From the NCBI RefSeq assembly GCF_003751085.1, contig NZ_RJJY01000001.1:4402001-4466000 (forward strand): a stretch of DNA of 64,000 nucleotides, in the 5' to 3' direction. This DNA comes from Micromonospora sp. Llam0. Its GTDB lineage: Bacteria > Actinomycetota > Actinomycetes > Mycobacteriales > Micromonosporaceae. The position numbers and the translations under genes are program-made. The notes below the pieces were generated by a model, which saw only the letters and a list, made by a program, of their open reading frames with translations, made no database searches and was not told the origin of the DNA. Shown here piece by piece: positions 41,388 to 50,839 of the stretch (position 1 is its first letter; every line of letters starts with the position of its first letter).

Positions 41388-42884
41388 TCAGAAGCCGCGG
41401 GCCAGCCGGTGGTACGCCTGGCTCCAGCGCAGCTCGGCGGCGAACCGCCGGACCGTCGTGTCGGCGTCGATGACCGCCAGTTCGGTGCCGGTCATCTCGG
41501 CCAGATCGTGCAACTCGTCCACCCCGACGGACTGGGAGAGGACGGTGTGGTGCGGGCCGCCGGCGGTCAACCACGCCTCGGCCGACGTCGGCAGGTCCGG
41601 CTCGGGGCGCCACACCGCCCGGGCCACCGGCAACTTCGGCAGCGGCTGTGCCGGCGGCACGACCTCTATCTCGTTGGCCACCAGGCGGAACCGTTCGCCC
41701 AGGTCGACCATGCCGAGCACGACGGCCCGGCCGGGTGCGGCGTCAAAGACCAGCCGTACGGGGTCCTCCCGGCCGCCGATGCTCAGCGGATGGATCTCGC
41801 ACGACGGGGTGTCGGCGGCGATGCTCGGGCAGACCTCCAGCATGTGCGCCCCGAGGATCCGCTCCTGCCCAAGGGTCAGGTCGTAGGTGTAGTCCTCCAT
41901 GAACGACGTACCACCGGGGGTGCCGACGGACATGGCCTTGAGGGTGCGCACCAGTACGGCGGTCTTCCAGTCGCCCTCACCACCGAATCCGTAGCCGTCG
42001 GCCATCAGCCGCTGCACCGCCAGGCCGGGCAACTGCCGCAGCCCGCCGAGGTCCTCGAAGTTGGTGGTGAAGGCCCGGAAGCCACCCTCGGTGAGGAAGC
42101 CGCGCAGGCCCAGCTCGATGCGGGCGGCGTAGCGCAGCGAGTCGTGCCGGTCGCCGCCGGCCCGCAGCGCCGGGTCCACCCGGTACCGCTGCTCGTACTC
42201 GTCGACGAGGAGCTTGACGTCGGGGTCCGGCACCGCGTCGACCGCCTCGACCAGCTCGTTCACCCCGTACGTGTTGACCGAGACGCCGAACCGGACCTGC
42301 GCCTCCACCTTGTCACCTTCGGTGACCGCGACGTTGCGCATGTTGTCACCGAACCGGGCCAGCTTCAGTGACCGCAGCTCGGTGTGGCCGATCGCGGCCC
42401 GCGCCCAACCGGCTATCCGGCCGACCACCCGGGGGTCGCTGACGTGGCCGGCGACAGTCTTGCGGGCCACCCCGAGCCGGGTCTGCACGTAGCCGAACTC
42501 GCGGTCGCCGTGCGCGGCCTGGTTCAGGTTCATGAAGTCCATGTCGATCTCGGCCCACGGCAGCGTCACGTTCGCCTGGGTGTGCAGGTGCAGCAGCGGC
42601 TTGCGCAGCGCGTCCAGGCCGGAGATCCACATCTTCGCCGGGGAGAACGTGTGCATCCAGGCGACCACCCCGACCACGCCGGGTTCGGCATTGGCGGCGA
42701 GGCAGACCCGCAGGATCTCCTCCGGGCTGGTCAGCACCGGCTGCCAGACGATCTTGACCGGCAGCCCGTCGGCGTCGTCCAACCGCCGGGCGATCTCCTG
42801 GGACTGCTCAGCCACCTGCTGCAACGTCTCCGGACCGTACAGCCCCTGGCTGCCGGTCAGGAACCACACCTGCGCCGACCGCAT
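41388..42884 (-). CDS. araA: L-arabinose isomerase
   Basis: AraA converts L-arabinose to L-ribulose with Mn2+. It has 498 residues (E. coli 500). Features are [55 protein letters not shown], the metal-binding Glu/His sites in [37 protein letters not shown] and [13 protein letters not shown] 42884 has ggagg five bases upstream; ATG 42896 is the alternative. Last gene of the importer-araB-araD-araA operon, 76 bases after araD; a terminator follows. Confidence 0.96.
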   Translation of the reverse strand: MRSAQVWFLTGSQGLYGPETLQQVAEQSQEIARRLDDADGLPVKIVWQPVLTSPEEILRVCLAANAEPGVVGVVAWMHTFSPAKMWISGLDALRKPLLHLHTQANVTLPWAEIDMDFMNLNQAAHGDREFGYVQTRLGVARKTVAGHVSDPRVVGRIAGWARAAIGHTELRSLKLARFGDNMRNVAVTEGDKVEAQVRFGVSVNTYGVNELVEAVDAVPDPDVKLLVDEYEQRYRVDPALRAGGDRHDSLRYAARIELGLRGFLTEGGFRAFTTNFEDLGGLRQLPGLAVQRLMADGYGFGGEGDWKTAVLVRTLKAMSVGTPGGTSFMEDYTYDLTLGQERILGAHMLEVCPSIAADTPSCEIHPLSIGGREDPVRLVFDAAPGRAVVLGMVDLGERFRLVANEIEVVPPAQPLPKLPVARAVWRPEPDLPTSAEAWLTAGGPHHTVLSQSVGVDELHDLAEMTGTELAVIDADTTVRRFAAELRWSQAYHRLARGF

Positions 42885-42960
42885 CGATGCCTCCATCACC
42901 ACGGATCCCCCCTGTGCCACACTTCTCGGTCCCATCTGGACAATCTTTGCCGGCTGCGGT

Positions 42961-43752
42961 TCATCGCTGGCCGTACACGTTCTGGTAACGCTCGTACAGC
43001 GCGTCGACCGCCGCCTGCGGCAGCGGCTCGACCGGACCGAGCTGGCGGGCCAGGTGGATGGTGCGGGCCACGTCCTCGCACATCACCGCCGCCTTCACCG
43101 CCGCCTTCGCGGTCGCGCCGATGGTGAACGGGCCGTGCTGGCGCATCAGCACCGCCGGTGACCGGTGTCCGGTGAGCGTCGCGACGATGCCCCGGCCGAT
43201 CGCATCGGAGCCGATCAACGCGAACGGCCCGACCGGGATCTCGCCGCCGAACTCGTCGGCCATGGCGGTCACCGCGCACGGGATCGGTTCGCCGCGTGCC
43301 GACCAGGCGGTGGCGTACGGGCTGTGCGTGTGCACCACCCCGCCGACGGACGGCATGTGCCGGTATACGTACGCGTGCGCCTCGGTGTCGCTCGACGGCG
43401 CGTAGTCGCCCTCGACCAACGCGCCGTCGAGGTCGGTGACGACCATGTGTGCCGGGGTGAGTTCGTCGTAGCTGACCCCGGACGGCTTGATCACCAGCAG
43501 ATCGGCGCCGGGCACCCGGGCCGAGACGTTGCCGCTGGTCCAGGTGACCAGCCCCCAGCGGGTCAGGTGCTCATGCAACCGGCACACCTCGGCACGCAGC
43601 CGGGTGACCTCGGCGGCCACGTCGGTGGCGGCCCCCTCGGTGGCGGGGCCGGCGGTCGTTGCGGGGCCGGCGGTCGTTGCGGGGCCGGCGGTCGTTGCGG
43701 GGCCGGCGGTCGTTGCGGGGCCGGCGGTCGTTGCGCGGGCGGTGGTGCTCAT
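42961..43752 (-). CDS. araD: L-ribulose-5-phosphate 4-epimerase
   Basis: AraD converts L-ribulose-5-phosphate to D-xylulose-5-phosphate, feeding the pentose phosphate pathway. It is a class II aldolase fold: [20 protein letters not shown] (phosphate site), [20 protein letters not shown], zinc ligands in HTHSPYA and [13 protein letters not shown]. It has 263 residues against ~231 in E. coli; the extra ~40 N-terminal residues are mostly five copies of TTAGPA, encoded by an exact 18-base tandem repeat. The start shares one base with the araB stop (tgatg). Confidence 0.94.
   Translation of the reverse strand: MSTTARATTAGPATTAGPATTAGPATTAGPATTAGPATEGAATDVAAEVTRLRAEVCRLHEHLTRWGLVTWTSGNVSARVPGADLLVIKPSGVSYDELTPAHMVVTDLDGALVEGDYAPSSDTEAHAYVYRHMPSVGGVVHTHSPYATAWSARGEPIPCAVTAMADEFGGEIPVGPFALIGSDAIGRGIVATLTGHRSPAVLMRQHGPFTIGATAKAAVKAAVMCEDVARTIHLARQLGPVEPLPQAAVDALYERYQNVYGQR
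43645..43734. repeat. araD: Five exact tandem copies of an 18-base unit inside araD
   Basis: The unit ggggccggcggtcgttgc (plus strand) is repeated five times without a mismatch, in frame, at 43645, 43663, 43681, 43699 and 43717. It codes for the Ala-Thr-Thr-Ala-Gly-Pro series at the N-terminus of AraD. Perfect copies suggest recent expansion by slippage, so copy number may vary between strains. Confidence 0.95.
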
Positions 43753-45434
43753 CAGGCGGAAACCTCCCGGTCGGAACGGGCGAGCGCGGCGTTGCGGATG
43801 TCCCGCAGCCGGTGCATCGCCTTGTCGGCACCGGTGCCGAAGTGGTCGTGCAGCAGCTGGTACTCGGCGTACAGCCGGTCGTAGCCGGCGGCTGAGTCGG
43901 GGTCGGGGCGGTAGACGGCGGTCTCCACCGCGCCCATCGCCCCGGCTGCGGTGACCACGTCCGGATACGCCCCGGCGGCGACCGCCGCGTGGATCGCCGA
44001 ACCGAGCGCCGGTGCCTGGTCGGAACTGGCCACGCTGACCGGCCGGCGCAGCACGTCGGCGTAGATCTGCATGATCAGCTTGTTTCGTTTCAACCCGCCG
44101 GCGACGACGAACTCGGTCACCGGCAGCCCGGCCCGTTCGAACGTCTCCACGATGGTCCGGGTGCCGAACGCGGTCGCCTCGATCAGCGCACGGTAGATCT
44201 CGTCCGGCCGGGTGGCCAGGGTCAGCCCGACGATCAGCCCGGACAAATGATGGTCGACCAGGACCGACCGGTTGCCGCTGTGCCAGTCCAGCGCGACCAG
44301 CCCGTGCCCGCCGACCGGCTGCTCGGCGGCCTGCCGGGTGAGCAGGTCGTGCACGCTGAGTCCGAGGCGCGCGGCCTCGTCGTGCACCGCCGGCGGTACG
44401 CCGTTGTCGACCAGCCAGGCGAAGATGTCACCGACGCCGGACTGACCGGCCTCGTAGCCGTACGCCCCGGCGGTGATGCCGCCGTCGACGACGCCGCAGA
44501 TGCCCGGGACCTCGACCAGGTCGGTGCCGTTCATCACGTGGCAGGTTGAGGTGCCCATCACGGCGAGCAGCTGCCCCGGCGCGACCGCGCCGGCCGCCGG
44601 CGGGGTGACGTGCGCGTCGACGTTGCCGACGGCCACCGCGATGCCGACCGGCAGCCCGGTCCAGCCGGCGGCCTCGGCGGTCAGCCCGCCGGCCCGGGCG
44701 CCCAGCGGCAGGATCGGGTGTTCCAGCCGGGTGGCCGCGAAGTCGGCGAAGTCGGGGTGCAGCGCGGCCAGGTACGCCGGGTCCGGGTACCGCCCGTCCT
44801 GGTGGATGCCCTTGTAGCCGGCGGTGCAGGCGTTACGGGTCTCGGCGCCGCACAGCTGCCAGACGATCCAGTCGGCGGCCTCGATCCACCGCTCGGTACG
44901 GGTGTAGACCTCCGGGTCCTCCTCCAGCACCTGCAACGCCTTGGCGAACTGCCACTCGGCGGAGATCTTGCCGCCGTACCGGCCGATCCACGGCTCGCCG
45001 CGCTGGTGGGCGAGGGCGTTGATCCGGTCTGCCTGTGGCTGCGCCGAGTGGTGCTTCCACAGCTTCGGCCAGGCGTGCGGGCGCTCGGCCAGCTCGGGCA
45101 GCTGGCACAGCGGGGTGCCGTCGGCCAGGGTCGGCAGCACGGTGCACGCGGTGAAGTCGGTGGCGATGCCGATCACCTGTGCCGGGTCCACGCCGGCGTC
45201 GGCGAGCGCCGCCGGCACGGCGCGGCGGAGCACGTCCCGGTAGTCCTCCGGGTCCTGCAGGGCCCAGTCCGGCGGCAGCGGTTTGCCGCTGGTGGGCAGG
45301 GCCCGGTCGATGACGGCGTTGCGGTACTCGTGCACCGCCGAGCCGGCTTCGGCGCCGTCGGCGACCCGGACCACGACCGCCCGCCCGGACAGGGTGCCGA
45401 AGTCGATGCCGATGGTGTACTGGTCGGTGTTCAC
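43752..45434 (-). CDS. araB: Ribulokinase
   Basis: AraB phosphorylates L-ribulose. FGGY-family kinase of 560 residues. N-terminal ATPase motif TIGIDFGTLSGRAVVVRV; DFTACTVLPTLADGTPL; HPHAWPKLWKHH-like stretch AERPHAWPKLWKHHSAQPQA; GYEAGQSGVGDIFAWLVDN; adenine/phosphate site VVAGGLKRNKLIMQIYADVL and DQAPALGSAIHAAVAAG. GTG 45434 has gggag six bases upstream. It begins 43 bases after the last permease gene, so transport and catabolism share one transcript. Confidence 0.96.
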   Translation of the reverse strand: MNTDQYTIGIDFGTLSGRAVVVRVADGAEAGSAVHEYRNAVIDRALPTSGKPLPPDWALQDPEDYRDVLRRAVPAALADAGVDPAQVIGIATDFTACTVLPTLADGTPLCQLPELAERPHAWPKLWKHHSAQPQADRINALAHQRGEPWIGRYGGKISAEWQFAKALQVLEEDPEVYTRTERWIEAADWIVWQLCGAETRNACTAGYKGIHQDGRYPDPAYLAALHPDFADFAATRLEHPILPLGARAGGLTAEAAGWTGLPVGIAVAVGNVDAHVTPPAAGAVAPGQLLAVMGTSTCHVMNGTDLVEVPGICGVVDGGITAGAYGYEAGQSGVGDIFAWLVDNGVPPAVHDEAARLGLSVHDLLTRQAAEQPVGGHGLVALDWHSGNRSVLVDHHLSGLIVGLTLATRPDEIYRALIEATAFGTRTIVETFERAGLPVTEFVVAGGLKRNKLIMQIYADVLRRPVSVASSDQAPALGSAIHAAVAAGAYPDVVTAAGAMGAVETAVYRPDPDSAAGYDRLYAEYQLLHDHFGTGADKAMHRLRDIRNAALARSDREVSA

Positions 45435-45477
45435 CCGTTCTCCCTGTGGTGGATTCTGGCCTGGCCACTATGGTGAG

Positions 45478-46500
45478 TCATCCGCGCCGCCGGGTGACCA
45501 GGCGTTGCAGGATGATGAAGGCGAACAGCAGCACCCCGATGACGATCTTCGTCCACCAGGAACTCAGATCCGCCTGGAAGGCGATGATCGTCTGGATGAG
45601 ACCGAGCACCCCGACGCCGAGGACGGTGCCGAGCAGGTACCCCGATCCGCCGGTCAGCAGCGTGCCGCCGATCACCACCGCAGCGATCGCGTCGAGTTCC
45701 ATTCCCTGGGCGTGCAGGCTGTAGCCGGAGAGCATGTAGAAGCTGAGCAGCACGCCGCCGAGGGCCGCACAGAACCCGCTGATGGTGTAGACGGCGATCC
45801 GGGTCCGCCCGGCCGGCAGCCCCATCAGCAACGCCGACTGGGGGTTGCCGCCGATGGCGTACACGTTGCGGCCGAAGGGCGTGTACGCCAGCACGAAGGC
45901 GGCGATCAGTACGACGACGAGCGCGATGACCACGCTGATCGAGATGAAGTAGCCGTCGCCGAAGCGGATCCGGTGTTGCGCCGCCGCGGTCCAGAACGCG
46001 TCGGTGATCGGGATCGAGTCGCTGGTGATCAGGTGGCAGAGCCCACGGGCGAAGAACATCCCGGCCAGGGTCACGATGAACGGCTGGATGTCGAAGAAGT
46101 GGATGATCAGACCCATCAGCAGGCCGATCGTGGTGCCGATCAGCAGGACCAGCGGCAGCACCACACCGGCCGGCCAGCCCTCACGCAGCAGTACGGCTGC
46201 GCAGACGGTGGTCAGGGCGACCACCGCGCCGACCGACAGGTCGATGCCGCCGGTGAGGATCACGAAGGTCATCCCGACCGCGACGACCAGCAGGAAGGCG
46301 TTGTCGACGAAGACGTTCAGCAGGATCTGCGGCTGGGCGAACCCGGTGTAGTTGAGCGCGCCGAGGCCGTACATGGTGGCGAGCAGGGTGAGCGTGGCGA
46401 GCACCGGCAGATGCCGTTGCTGCGGCAGGTACCGCCGAGGACGGGCGGTCGGCGTCGGCGCGGTGGCCGTCGCCTGCCGGGGGTCGCTGACGTCGATCAT
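45478..46500 (-). CDS. Sugar ABC transporter permease (YjfF-like)
   Basis: This 340-residue inner-membrane permease of the ribose/galactofuranose class (BPD_transp_2) has about eight to ten helices. Conserved GGIDLSVGAVVALTTV near residue 85 and VYAIGGNPQSALLMGLPAGR (cytoplasmic coupling loop with the ATPase) are visible. IGGTLLTGGSGYLLGTVLGV is near the C-terminus. It overlaps the upstream permease by four bases (atga). The pair of different permeases plus a doubled ATPase matches the YtfQ-YtfR-YtfT-YjfF importer layout. Confidence 0.92.
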   Translation of the reverse strand: MIDVSDPRQATATAPTPTARPRRYLPQQRHLPVLATLTLLATMYGLGALNYTGFAQPQILLNVFVDNAFLLVVAVGMTFVILTGGIDLSVGAVVALTTVCAAVLLREGWPAGVVLPLVLLIGTTIGLLMGLIIHFFDIQPFIVTLAGMFFARGLCHLITSDSIPITDAFWTAAAQHRIRFGDGYFISISVVIALVVVLIAAFVLAYTPFGRNVYAIGGNPQSALLMGLPAGRTRIAVYTISGFCAALGGVLLSFYMLSGYSLHAQGMELDAIAAVVIGGTLLTGGSGYLLGTVLGVGVLGLIQTIIAFQADLSSWWTKIVIGVLLFAFIILQRLVTRRRG

Positions 46501-47642
46501 GCCCGTACCTCCGCCTCTGCCGACACCGTCGGGCCGGCCTGCTGGGGCAGCCCGCCACCGGCGCCGTCCGGTCGCTTCCCGGGCGGCGAACCGGGCGGGG
46601 AGCCGGGTGGACGGGCGGGGCCGCCCCGGCGGGTGATCCCGGCCAGTCGGGCGCGGAACGCCGACGACTGGGCCAGGCACAGCACGATGACCACCACCGC
46701 CTTGAACAGCAGGTTCGCCTGGCTGGGGATGCCGATGGTGTAGATGGTGATGTCCAGCGCTTTGATGATCACCGCGCCGATGACGCTGCCGGCGAGGGAG
46801 AACCGGCCGCCGGTGAGCGCGGTACCGCCGATGACGACGGCGAGGATCGCGTCGAGCTCGATCAGGTTGCCGGCGTTGTTGCCGTCGGCGCTGGAGACGT
46901 TGGAGCTGAAGATAAGCCCGGCGATGCCGGCGCAGAGTCCGGCGAAGACGTACGCCAGGATGACGAGTTGCCGGGCGCGGATGCCGGCCAGTCGGCTGGC
47001 GGTCGGGTTGCCGCCGACCGACTCGACCAGCATGCCGAGCGCGCTGCGCCGGATCAGCAGCGCCGCGGCGGCGACCACCGCGACGACGATGAGCACCGAC
47101 ACCGGCAGGGTGAGCGCGTAGCCGGCTCCGATCACCTTGTACGGTGCCGAGTTGACGTTGATGATCTGCCCGTCGGTGATCAGCTGGGCCAGCCCTCGGC
47201 CGGCCACCATCAGGATCAGTGTGGCGATGATCGGCTGGATGCCGATCGCGGCGACCAGGGTGCCGTTCCAGAGGCCGAGCAGCACCGACAGCCCGAGCGC
47301 CAGGGCGACGGCGAACAGCACGCCGCCGACGCTGTTCTGGTCGGCCAGACCGCTGATGTGCAGGCAGGCGAGCGCACCGGAGATGGCCATCACCGAGCCG
47401 ACGGACAGGTCGATGCCGCCGGTGGCGATGACCACGGTCATCCCGACGGCGACCAGGACCAGCGGGGTGCTGGCCCGCAGGATGTCGATCAACGACCCGT
47501 ACAGGTGCCCGTCGCGAACCGTGATGGAGAAGAAGCTCGGGGTGAAGAACAGGTTGCTGACCAGCAGCACCACCAGGATCAGCACCGGCCAGAACAGCCG
47601 CTGCCGGACCAGGCCGGTCAGTCGTCGGTGCGTGTCGCTCAT
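46497..47642 (-). CDS. Sugar ABC transporter permease (YtfT-like)
   Basis: This 381-residue permease of the same BPD_transp_2 family has [40 protein letters not shown] (coupling loop) and VVIGGTALTGGRFSLAGSVI. A Pro/Gly-rich cytoplasmic tail of ~50 residues follows the last helix and is unusual for the family. ATG 47642 overlaps the ATPase stop (atga). With the YjfF-like subunit it forms the membrane channel of the importer. Confidence 0.92.
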   Translation of the reverse strand: MSDTHRRLTGLVRQRLFWPVLILVVLLVSNLFFTPSFFSITVRDGHLYGSLIDILRASTPLVLVAVGMTVVIATGGIDLSVGSVMAISGALACLHISGLADQNSVGGVLFAVALALGLSVLLGLWNGTLVAAIGIQPIIATLILMVAGRGLAQLITDGQIINVNSAPYKVIGAGYALTLPVSVLIVVAVVAAAALLIRRSALGMLVESVGGNPTASRLAGIRARQLVILAYVFAGLCAGIAGLIFSSNVSSADGNNAGNLIELDAILAVVIGGTALTGGRFSLAGSVIGAVIIKALDITIYTIGIPSQANLLFKAVVVIVLCLAQSSAFRARLAGITRRGGPARPPGSPPGSPPGKRPDGAGGGLPQQAGPTVSAEAEVRA

Positions 47643-49165
47643 GCTGCCGCCTCCCCGGCGATGGTCCGCATGATCCGGTCCACGTCGACGCCCGCACCGT
47701 TGGCGAGCTGGTCGATCATCTGCCGGTCCCGCAGTACCGCGATCTTGTGGCTGAGCCGGAGGACCTCCTCCAGCTCGGCGCTGATGAACAGCACCGCCAT
47801 GCCGCCGCCGGCCAGCTCGACCACCAGGCGCTGGATCTCCGCCTTGGCACCGACGTCGATCCCCCGGGTCGGTTCGTCGACGATGAGCAGCTTGGGCTCG
47901 GTGATCAGCCAGCGGGCCAGCAGCACCTTCTGCTGGTTGCCGCCGGACAGGTTGCGGATCGGCAGCTCCGGGTCGGCCGGGCGGATCTGCAGCGCGGCGA
48001 TGTACTTGGCGACCAGCTCGTCCTGGCGGCGACGCGGGATCGGTCGGGCCCACCCCCGGGCGGCCTGCATGGCGAGGACCAGATTCTCCCGTACGGTCAG
48101 GTCCTCGACGACGCCCTCGGCCCGGCGGTTCTCCGAGCAGAACGCGATGCCGTTGGCCATCCCGGCGCGTGGGCCGCGCAGCGCGGTCGGCCGGCCGGCG
48201 ATGCTCACCCTGCCCCGCTCGGCGCGGTCGGCGCCGAACAGCAGCCGGGCCGCCTCGGTACGTCCCGATCCGAGCAGCCCGGCGAAGCCGACCACCTCGC
48301 CGGCGTGGATGGTCAGGTCGAACGGGGCGATCGCCCCGGACCGGCCGAGTCCGGTCGCCTCCAGCACCGGCTGGCCGCCTTCCAGGGTGGCCAGGTCCGG
48401 CTTGGACTCACCGTCGAGCTGTTCCAGCACGCTGAGGTCCTTGCCGATCATCTTGGCCACCAGCTCCAGCTGGCTCAGCTGCGCGACCGGCCACTCACCG
48501 ATCAACCGGCCGTTGCGCAGCACGGTCATCCGGTCGGCGATCTCGTAGACCTGGTCGAGAAAGTGCGAGACGAACAGGATCGCCACGCCGGACTCCTTGA
48601 GCTGGCGGATCACCGCGAACAGCTGTTCCACCTCGGAGGCGTCCAGGCTGGAGGTCGGCTCGTCGAGGATGAGCACCTTGGCCGAGATGTCCACCGCGCG
48701 GGCGATGGCGACCATCTGCTGTACGGCGAGCGAGTGGCTGGACAGCGGCGCCGTCACGTCGATGTCGAGGTGCAGCCGGTGCAGCAGCTCGGCCGAGCGC
48801 CGTCGCATCGTGGCCCATCTGATCGCGCCGAACCGACGGGGCTCCCGCCCGATGAAGATGTTCTCCGCCACCGACAGGTTGGGGCAGAGGTTCACCTCCT
48901 GGTAGACGGTGCTGACGCCGGCCTGCTGGGCCTGCAGCGGACCGGCGAACCGGACCTGCCGGCCAGCGAGCCGGATCTCGCCGCGGTCGATCCCGTAGAC
49001 CCCGGTGAGAACCTTGATCAGGGTGGACTTGCCGGCACCGTTCTCGCCCATCAGGGCGTGCACCTCGCCGGGGAACATCCGGAAAGCGACGTCGTCGAGC
49101 GCGACGACGCCGGGGAAGGTCTTGCCGATCCCGGTCATCTCCAGGATCGGCGCCGCGTCGGTCAT
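47639..49165 (-). CDS. Sugar ABC transporter ATP-binding protein (YtfR/AraG-like)
   Basis: This 508-residue fusion of two ABC modules drives sugar import. Module 1 has Walker A GENGAGKS (~40), Q-loop YQEVNLCPNLSVAENIFIG and Walker B LILDEPTSSLDASE. Module 2 (from ~255) has a degenerate Walker A GLLGSGRTE, signature [15 protein letters not shown] and [16 protein letters not shown]. The degenerate second site is normal in this family. The 87-base gap after the binding-protein gene contains a strong hairpin. Product acts with the two permeases downstream. Confidence 0.95.
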   Translation of the reverse strand: MTDAAPILEMTGIGKTFPGVVALDDVAFRMFPGEVHALMGENGAGKSTLIKVLTGVYGIDRGEIRLAGRQVRFAGPLQAQQAGVSTVYQEVNLCPNLSVAENIFIGREPRRFGAIRWATMRRRSAELLHRLHLDIDVTAPLSSHSLAVQQMVAIARAVDISAKVLILDEPTSSLDASEVEQLFAVIRQLKESGVAILFVSHFLDQVYEIADRMTVLRNGRLIGEWPVAQLSQLELVAKMIGKDLSVLEQLDGESKPDLATLEGGQPVLEATGLGRSGAIAPFDLTIHAGEVVGFAGLLGSGRTEAARLLFGADRAERGRVSIAGRPTALRGPRAGMANGIAFCSENRRAEGVVEDLTVRENLVLAMQAARGWARPIPRRRQDELVAKYIAALQIRPADPELPIRNLSGGNQQKVLLARWLITEPKLLIVDEPTRGIDVGAKAEIQRLVVELAGGGMAVLFISAELEEVLRLSHKIAVLRDRQMIDQLANGAGVDVDRIMRTIAGEAAA

Positions 49166-49205
49166 CCGTACCTCTCACTGCTGTCGCTGCGGCCGGCGCC
49201 TGCCC

Positions 49206-49245
49206 CCGTCGGCCCGCCCGGCGCGGTGGCCGGGCGGGCCGACGG
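49206..49245 (-). terminator. Intercistronic hairpin after the binding-protein gene
   Basis: A 16-base perfect stem (49206-49221 with 49230-49245, arm ccgtcggcccgcccgg) and an 8-base loop fill the 87-base gap between the binding-protein stop and the ATPase start. It probably acts as a partial terminator or mRNA 3' stabiliser so that the binding protein is made in excess of the membrane subunits, as in other importer operons (inference). Confidence 0.65.
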
Positions 49246-49252
49246 CCCCGGC

Positions 49253-50230
49253 TCAGTACTCCCGGGTGGGCAGTGCTTCCTTGGCCTGCTCCTGGGTGAA
49301 GGTGGTCTCCTCGGTGACCACCCGCTTGGGCACCGACTCGCCGGCGTGCACCTGCTCGACCAGCTCCATCAGCTGTGGCCCGAGCAGCGGGCTGCACTCC
49401 GCGATGAAGTTGATCTTGCCGTCGGCGAGCGCCTGCATGCCGTCGCGGACCGCGTCGATCGTGATGATCGTGATGTCCTGGCCGGGCACCAGACCGGCGG
49501 CCTCGATCGCCTCGATCGCACCGAGACCCATGTCGTCGTTGTGCGCGAAGAGCACGTCGATGTCGTCGTGGGCCTGGAGGAAGGCCTCCATGACCTCCTT
49601 GCCCTTGGCCCGGGTGAACTCACCGGTCTGCGACGCGATGATCTCGAACTTCGGGTCGGCCGCGATCGCCTCACCGAAGCCCTGCTTGCGGTCGTTGGCC
49701 GGGGCCGAGCCGGTGGTGCCCTGCAGCTCGACGATCCGCACCGGTCCCGACTCGTCGGCGAACTCCTCGACCAGCCACTCCCCGGAGAGCCGACCCTCGA
49801 GGACGAAGTCGGAGCCGATGAAGGTCTCGTAGAGCGTCTCGTCCTGCGAGTCCACTGCCCGGTCGGTCAGGATCACCGGGATCTCGGCGTCCTGGGCCTC
49901 CTTGAGCACCGTGTCCCACCCGGACTCCACGACCGGGGAGAAGGCGATCACGTCGACCCGCTGGGCGATGAAGTTGCGGATCGCCTTGATCTGGTTCTCC
50001 TGCTTCTGCTGGGCGTCGGCGAACTTCAGCTCGATCCCGGCCTCGGCCGCGGACTCCTGGACCGACTTGGTGTTCGCGGTACGCCAGCCACTCTCGGCAC
50101 CGACCTGGGAGAAGCCGAGGACGATCTGGTCGTCGCCCCCGCCACCCCCCTCCGCGCCCGAGTCACCACAGGCGGCGGTGGTCGCCACCATCATCGCCGC
50201 GATCATGACGGCGGAAAAACGTCTGAACAC
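49253..50230 (-). CDS. Sugar ABC transporter substrate-binding lipoprotein (YtfQ-like)
   Basis: This 325-residue lipoprotein has a signal peptide with lipobox TTAAC (Cys21). It is a pentose/hexose-binding fold (Peripla_BP_4): IVLGFSQVGAESGWRTANTK (the family start in YtfQ), QQKQENQIKAIRNFIAQRVD, FSPVVESGWDTVLKEAQDAE, VLFAHNDDMGLGAIEAIEA and ITIDAVRDGMQALADGK. YtfQ binds galactofuranose; linked to araBDA here, an arabinose form is the likely ligand (inference). GTG 50230 has gggagg upstream. It is the first gene of the seven-gene operon, behind an operator-bearing promoter. Confidence 0.94.
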   Translation of the reverse strand: MFRRFSAVMIAAMMVATTAACGDSGAEGGGGGDDQIVLGFSQVGAESGWRTANTKSVQESAAEAGIELKFADAQQKQENQIKAIRNFIAQRVDVIAFSPVVESGWDTVLKEAQDAEIPVILTDRAVDSQDETLYETFIGSDFVLEGRLSGEWLVEEFADESGPVRIVELQGTTGSAPANDRKQGFGEAIAADPKFEIIASQTGEFTRAKGKEVMEAFLQAHDDIDVLFAHNDDMGLGAIEAIEAAGLVPGQDITIITIDAVRDGMQALADGKINFIAECSPLLGPQLMELVEQVHAGESVPKRVVTEETTFTQEQAKEALPTREY

Positions 50231-50315
50231 TGCCTACCTCCCGCTGAGGCTGATGTCGTCCGCCGGTTGGCCGGACGACCGGCGGTCGAAACGGTCCACG
50301 GATGCGGTGGACCGA

Positions 50316-50345
50316 TTGTTAGCGTTAACTTTGTGGCCTGGTCAA
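50316..50345 (-). promoter_or_regulatory. Promoter and overlapping LacI-type operator of the ara operon
   Basis: On the minus strand TTGACC (50345-50340), an 18-base spacer and TAACAA (50321-50316) form a plausible -35/-10 pair for the binding-protein gene. The dyad tgttagcgttaact (50317-50330, plus strand) lies across the spacer and -10. It resembles sites of LacI-family regulators, so binding would block polymerase. Transcription would start about 80 bases before the GTG at 50230. Confidence 0.6.
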
Positions 50346-50553
50346 ACACCCGGCGTGCGCCGAGCTTCCGACCTGCCGACACCCTCCCCAGGTGGCCAGA
50401 CTGGTCGGGATGCCATCGACGGCTGGGGCTCAACCGCCGCGTTTCAGGAGTGTTACCGTTCTCATCAAGCACGTCAAGGGGGTGGATCGCGGCCGTTACC
50501 GCTCTGTTGCGACAACTTTCCCTCGGCAGCGCCGAGTGGTGCTGGCCGATCAG

Positions 50554-50567
50554 ATGAGCGATAACAT
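50554..50567. promoter_or_regulatory. lac-like operator upstream of the regulator gene
   Basis: atgagcgataacat shares the exact 12-mer tgagcgataaca with the site in front of the ChvE-like gene (52021-52032), and it resembles the half-site pattern of LacI-family operators. Its place 273 bases before the regulator start suggests autoregulation or looping with the ara promoter site 230 bases away (inference). Confidence 0.55.
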
Positions 50568-50839
50568 CGACAACGGTCGCAGACAAGGATATCCGGTCCG
50601 GTGCCCGTAGTGGGCAACCGCTGCCGGATCGATGGAACCAGGTTCTCCCCTCGGCTCACCGCCGGCCGATGGCGGGTCGCGGCAGGTGACCGCTAACCTC
50701 GCTGTTGACGGAGCTGGCACGGGCACCGGAAGACAGCCCGGCCCACCCGGCCGGTCCAGCTCCGCGGCCCGGCAGCACGCCGGGTCTGAAGATCATCGGC
50801 AGTGCCGGCACGTCCCGGCCGGACTTGAGGTGGGCAGCG

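Larger units (their letters stand above)
50231..50839. other. Divergent control region between ara operon and LacI-type gene
   Basis: This is 609 bases with no convincing gene. It holds the minus-strand ara promoter/operator (50316-50345), a second lac-like operator (50554-50567) and a small dyad gttgcgacaac near 50502. The ~270 bases from 50568 to 50839 are GC-rich. They may be leader to the regulator, or coding if the regulator starts upstream at an in-frame start near 50705. Confidence 0.6.

Noticed and set aside
43645..43734. CRISPR-like repeat array
   Set aside because: The 18-base units are directly adjacent with no spacers and lie in frame inside araD, so this is a coding minisatellite.
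47747..50557. A 936-codon open frame on the plus strand opposite the sugar importer
   Set aside because: Low-complexity composition and no ribosome site. It mirrors three clear minus-strand genes with Walker, permease and lipobox motifs.
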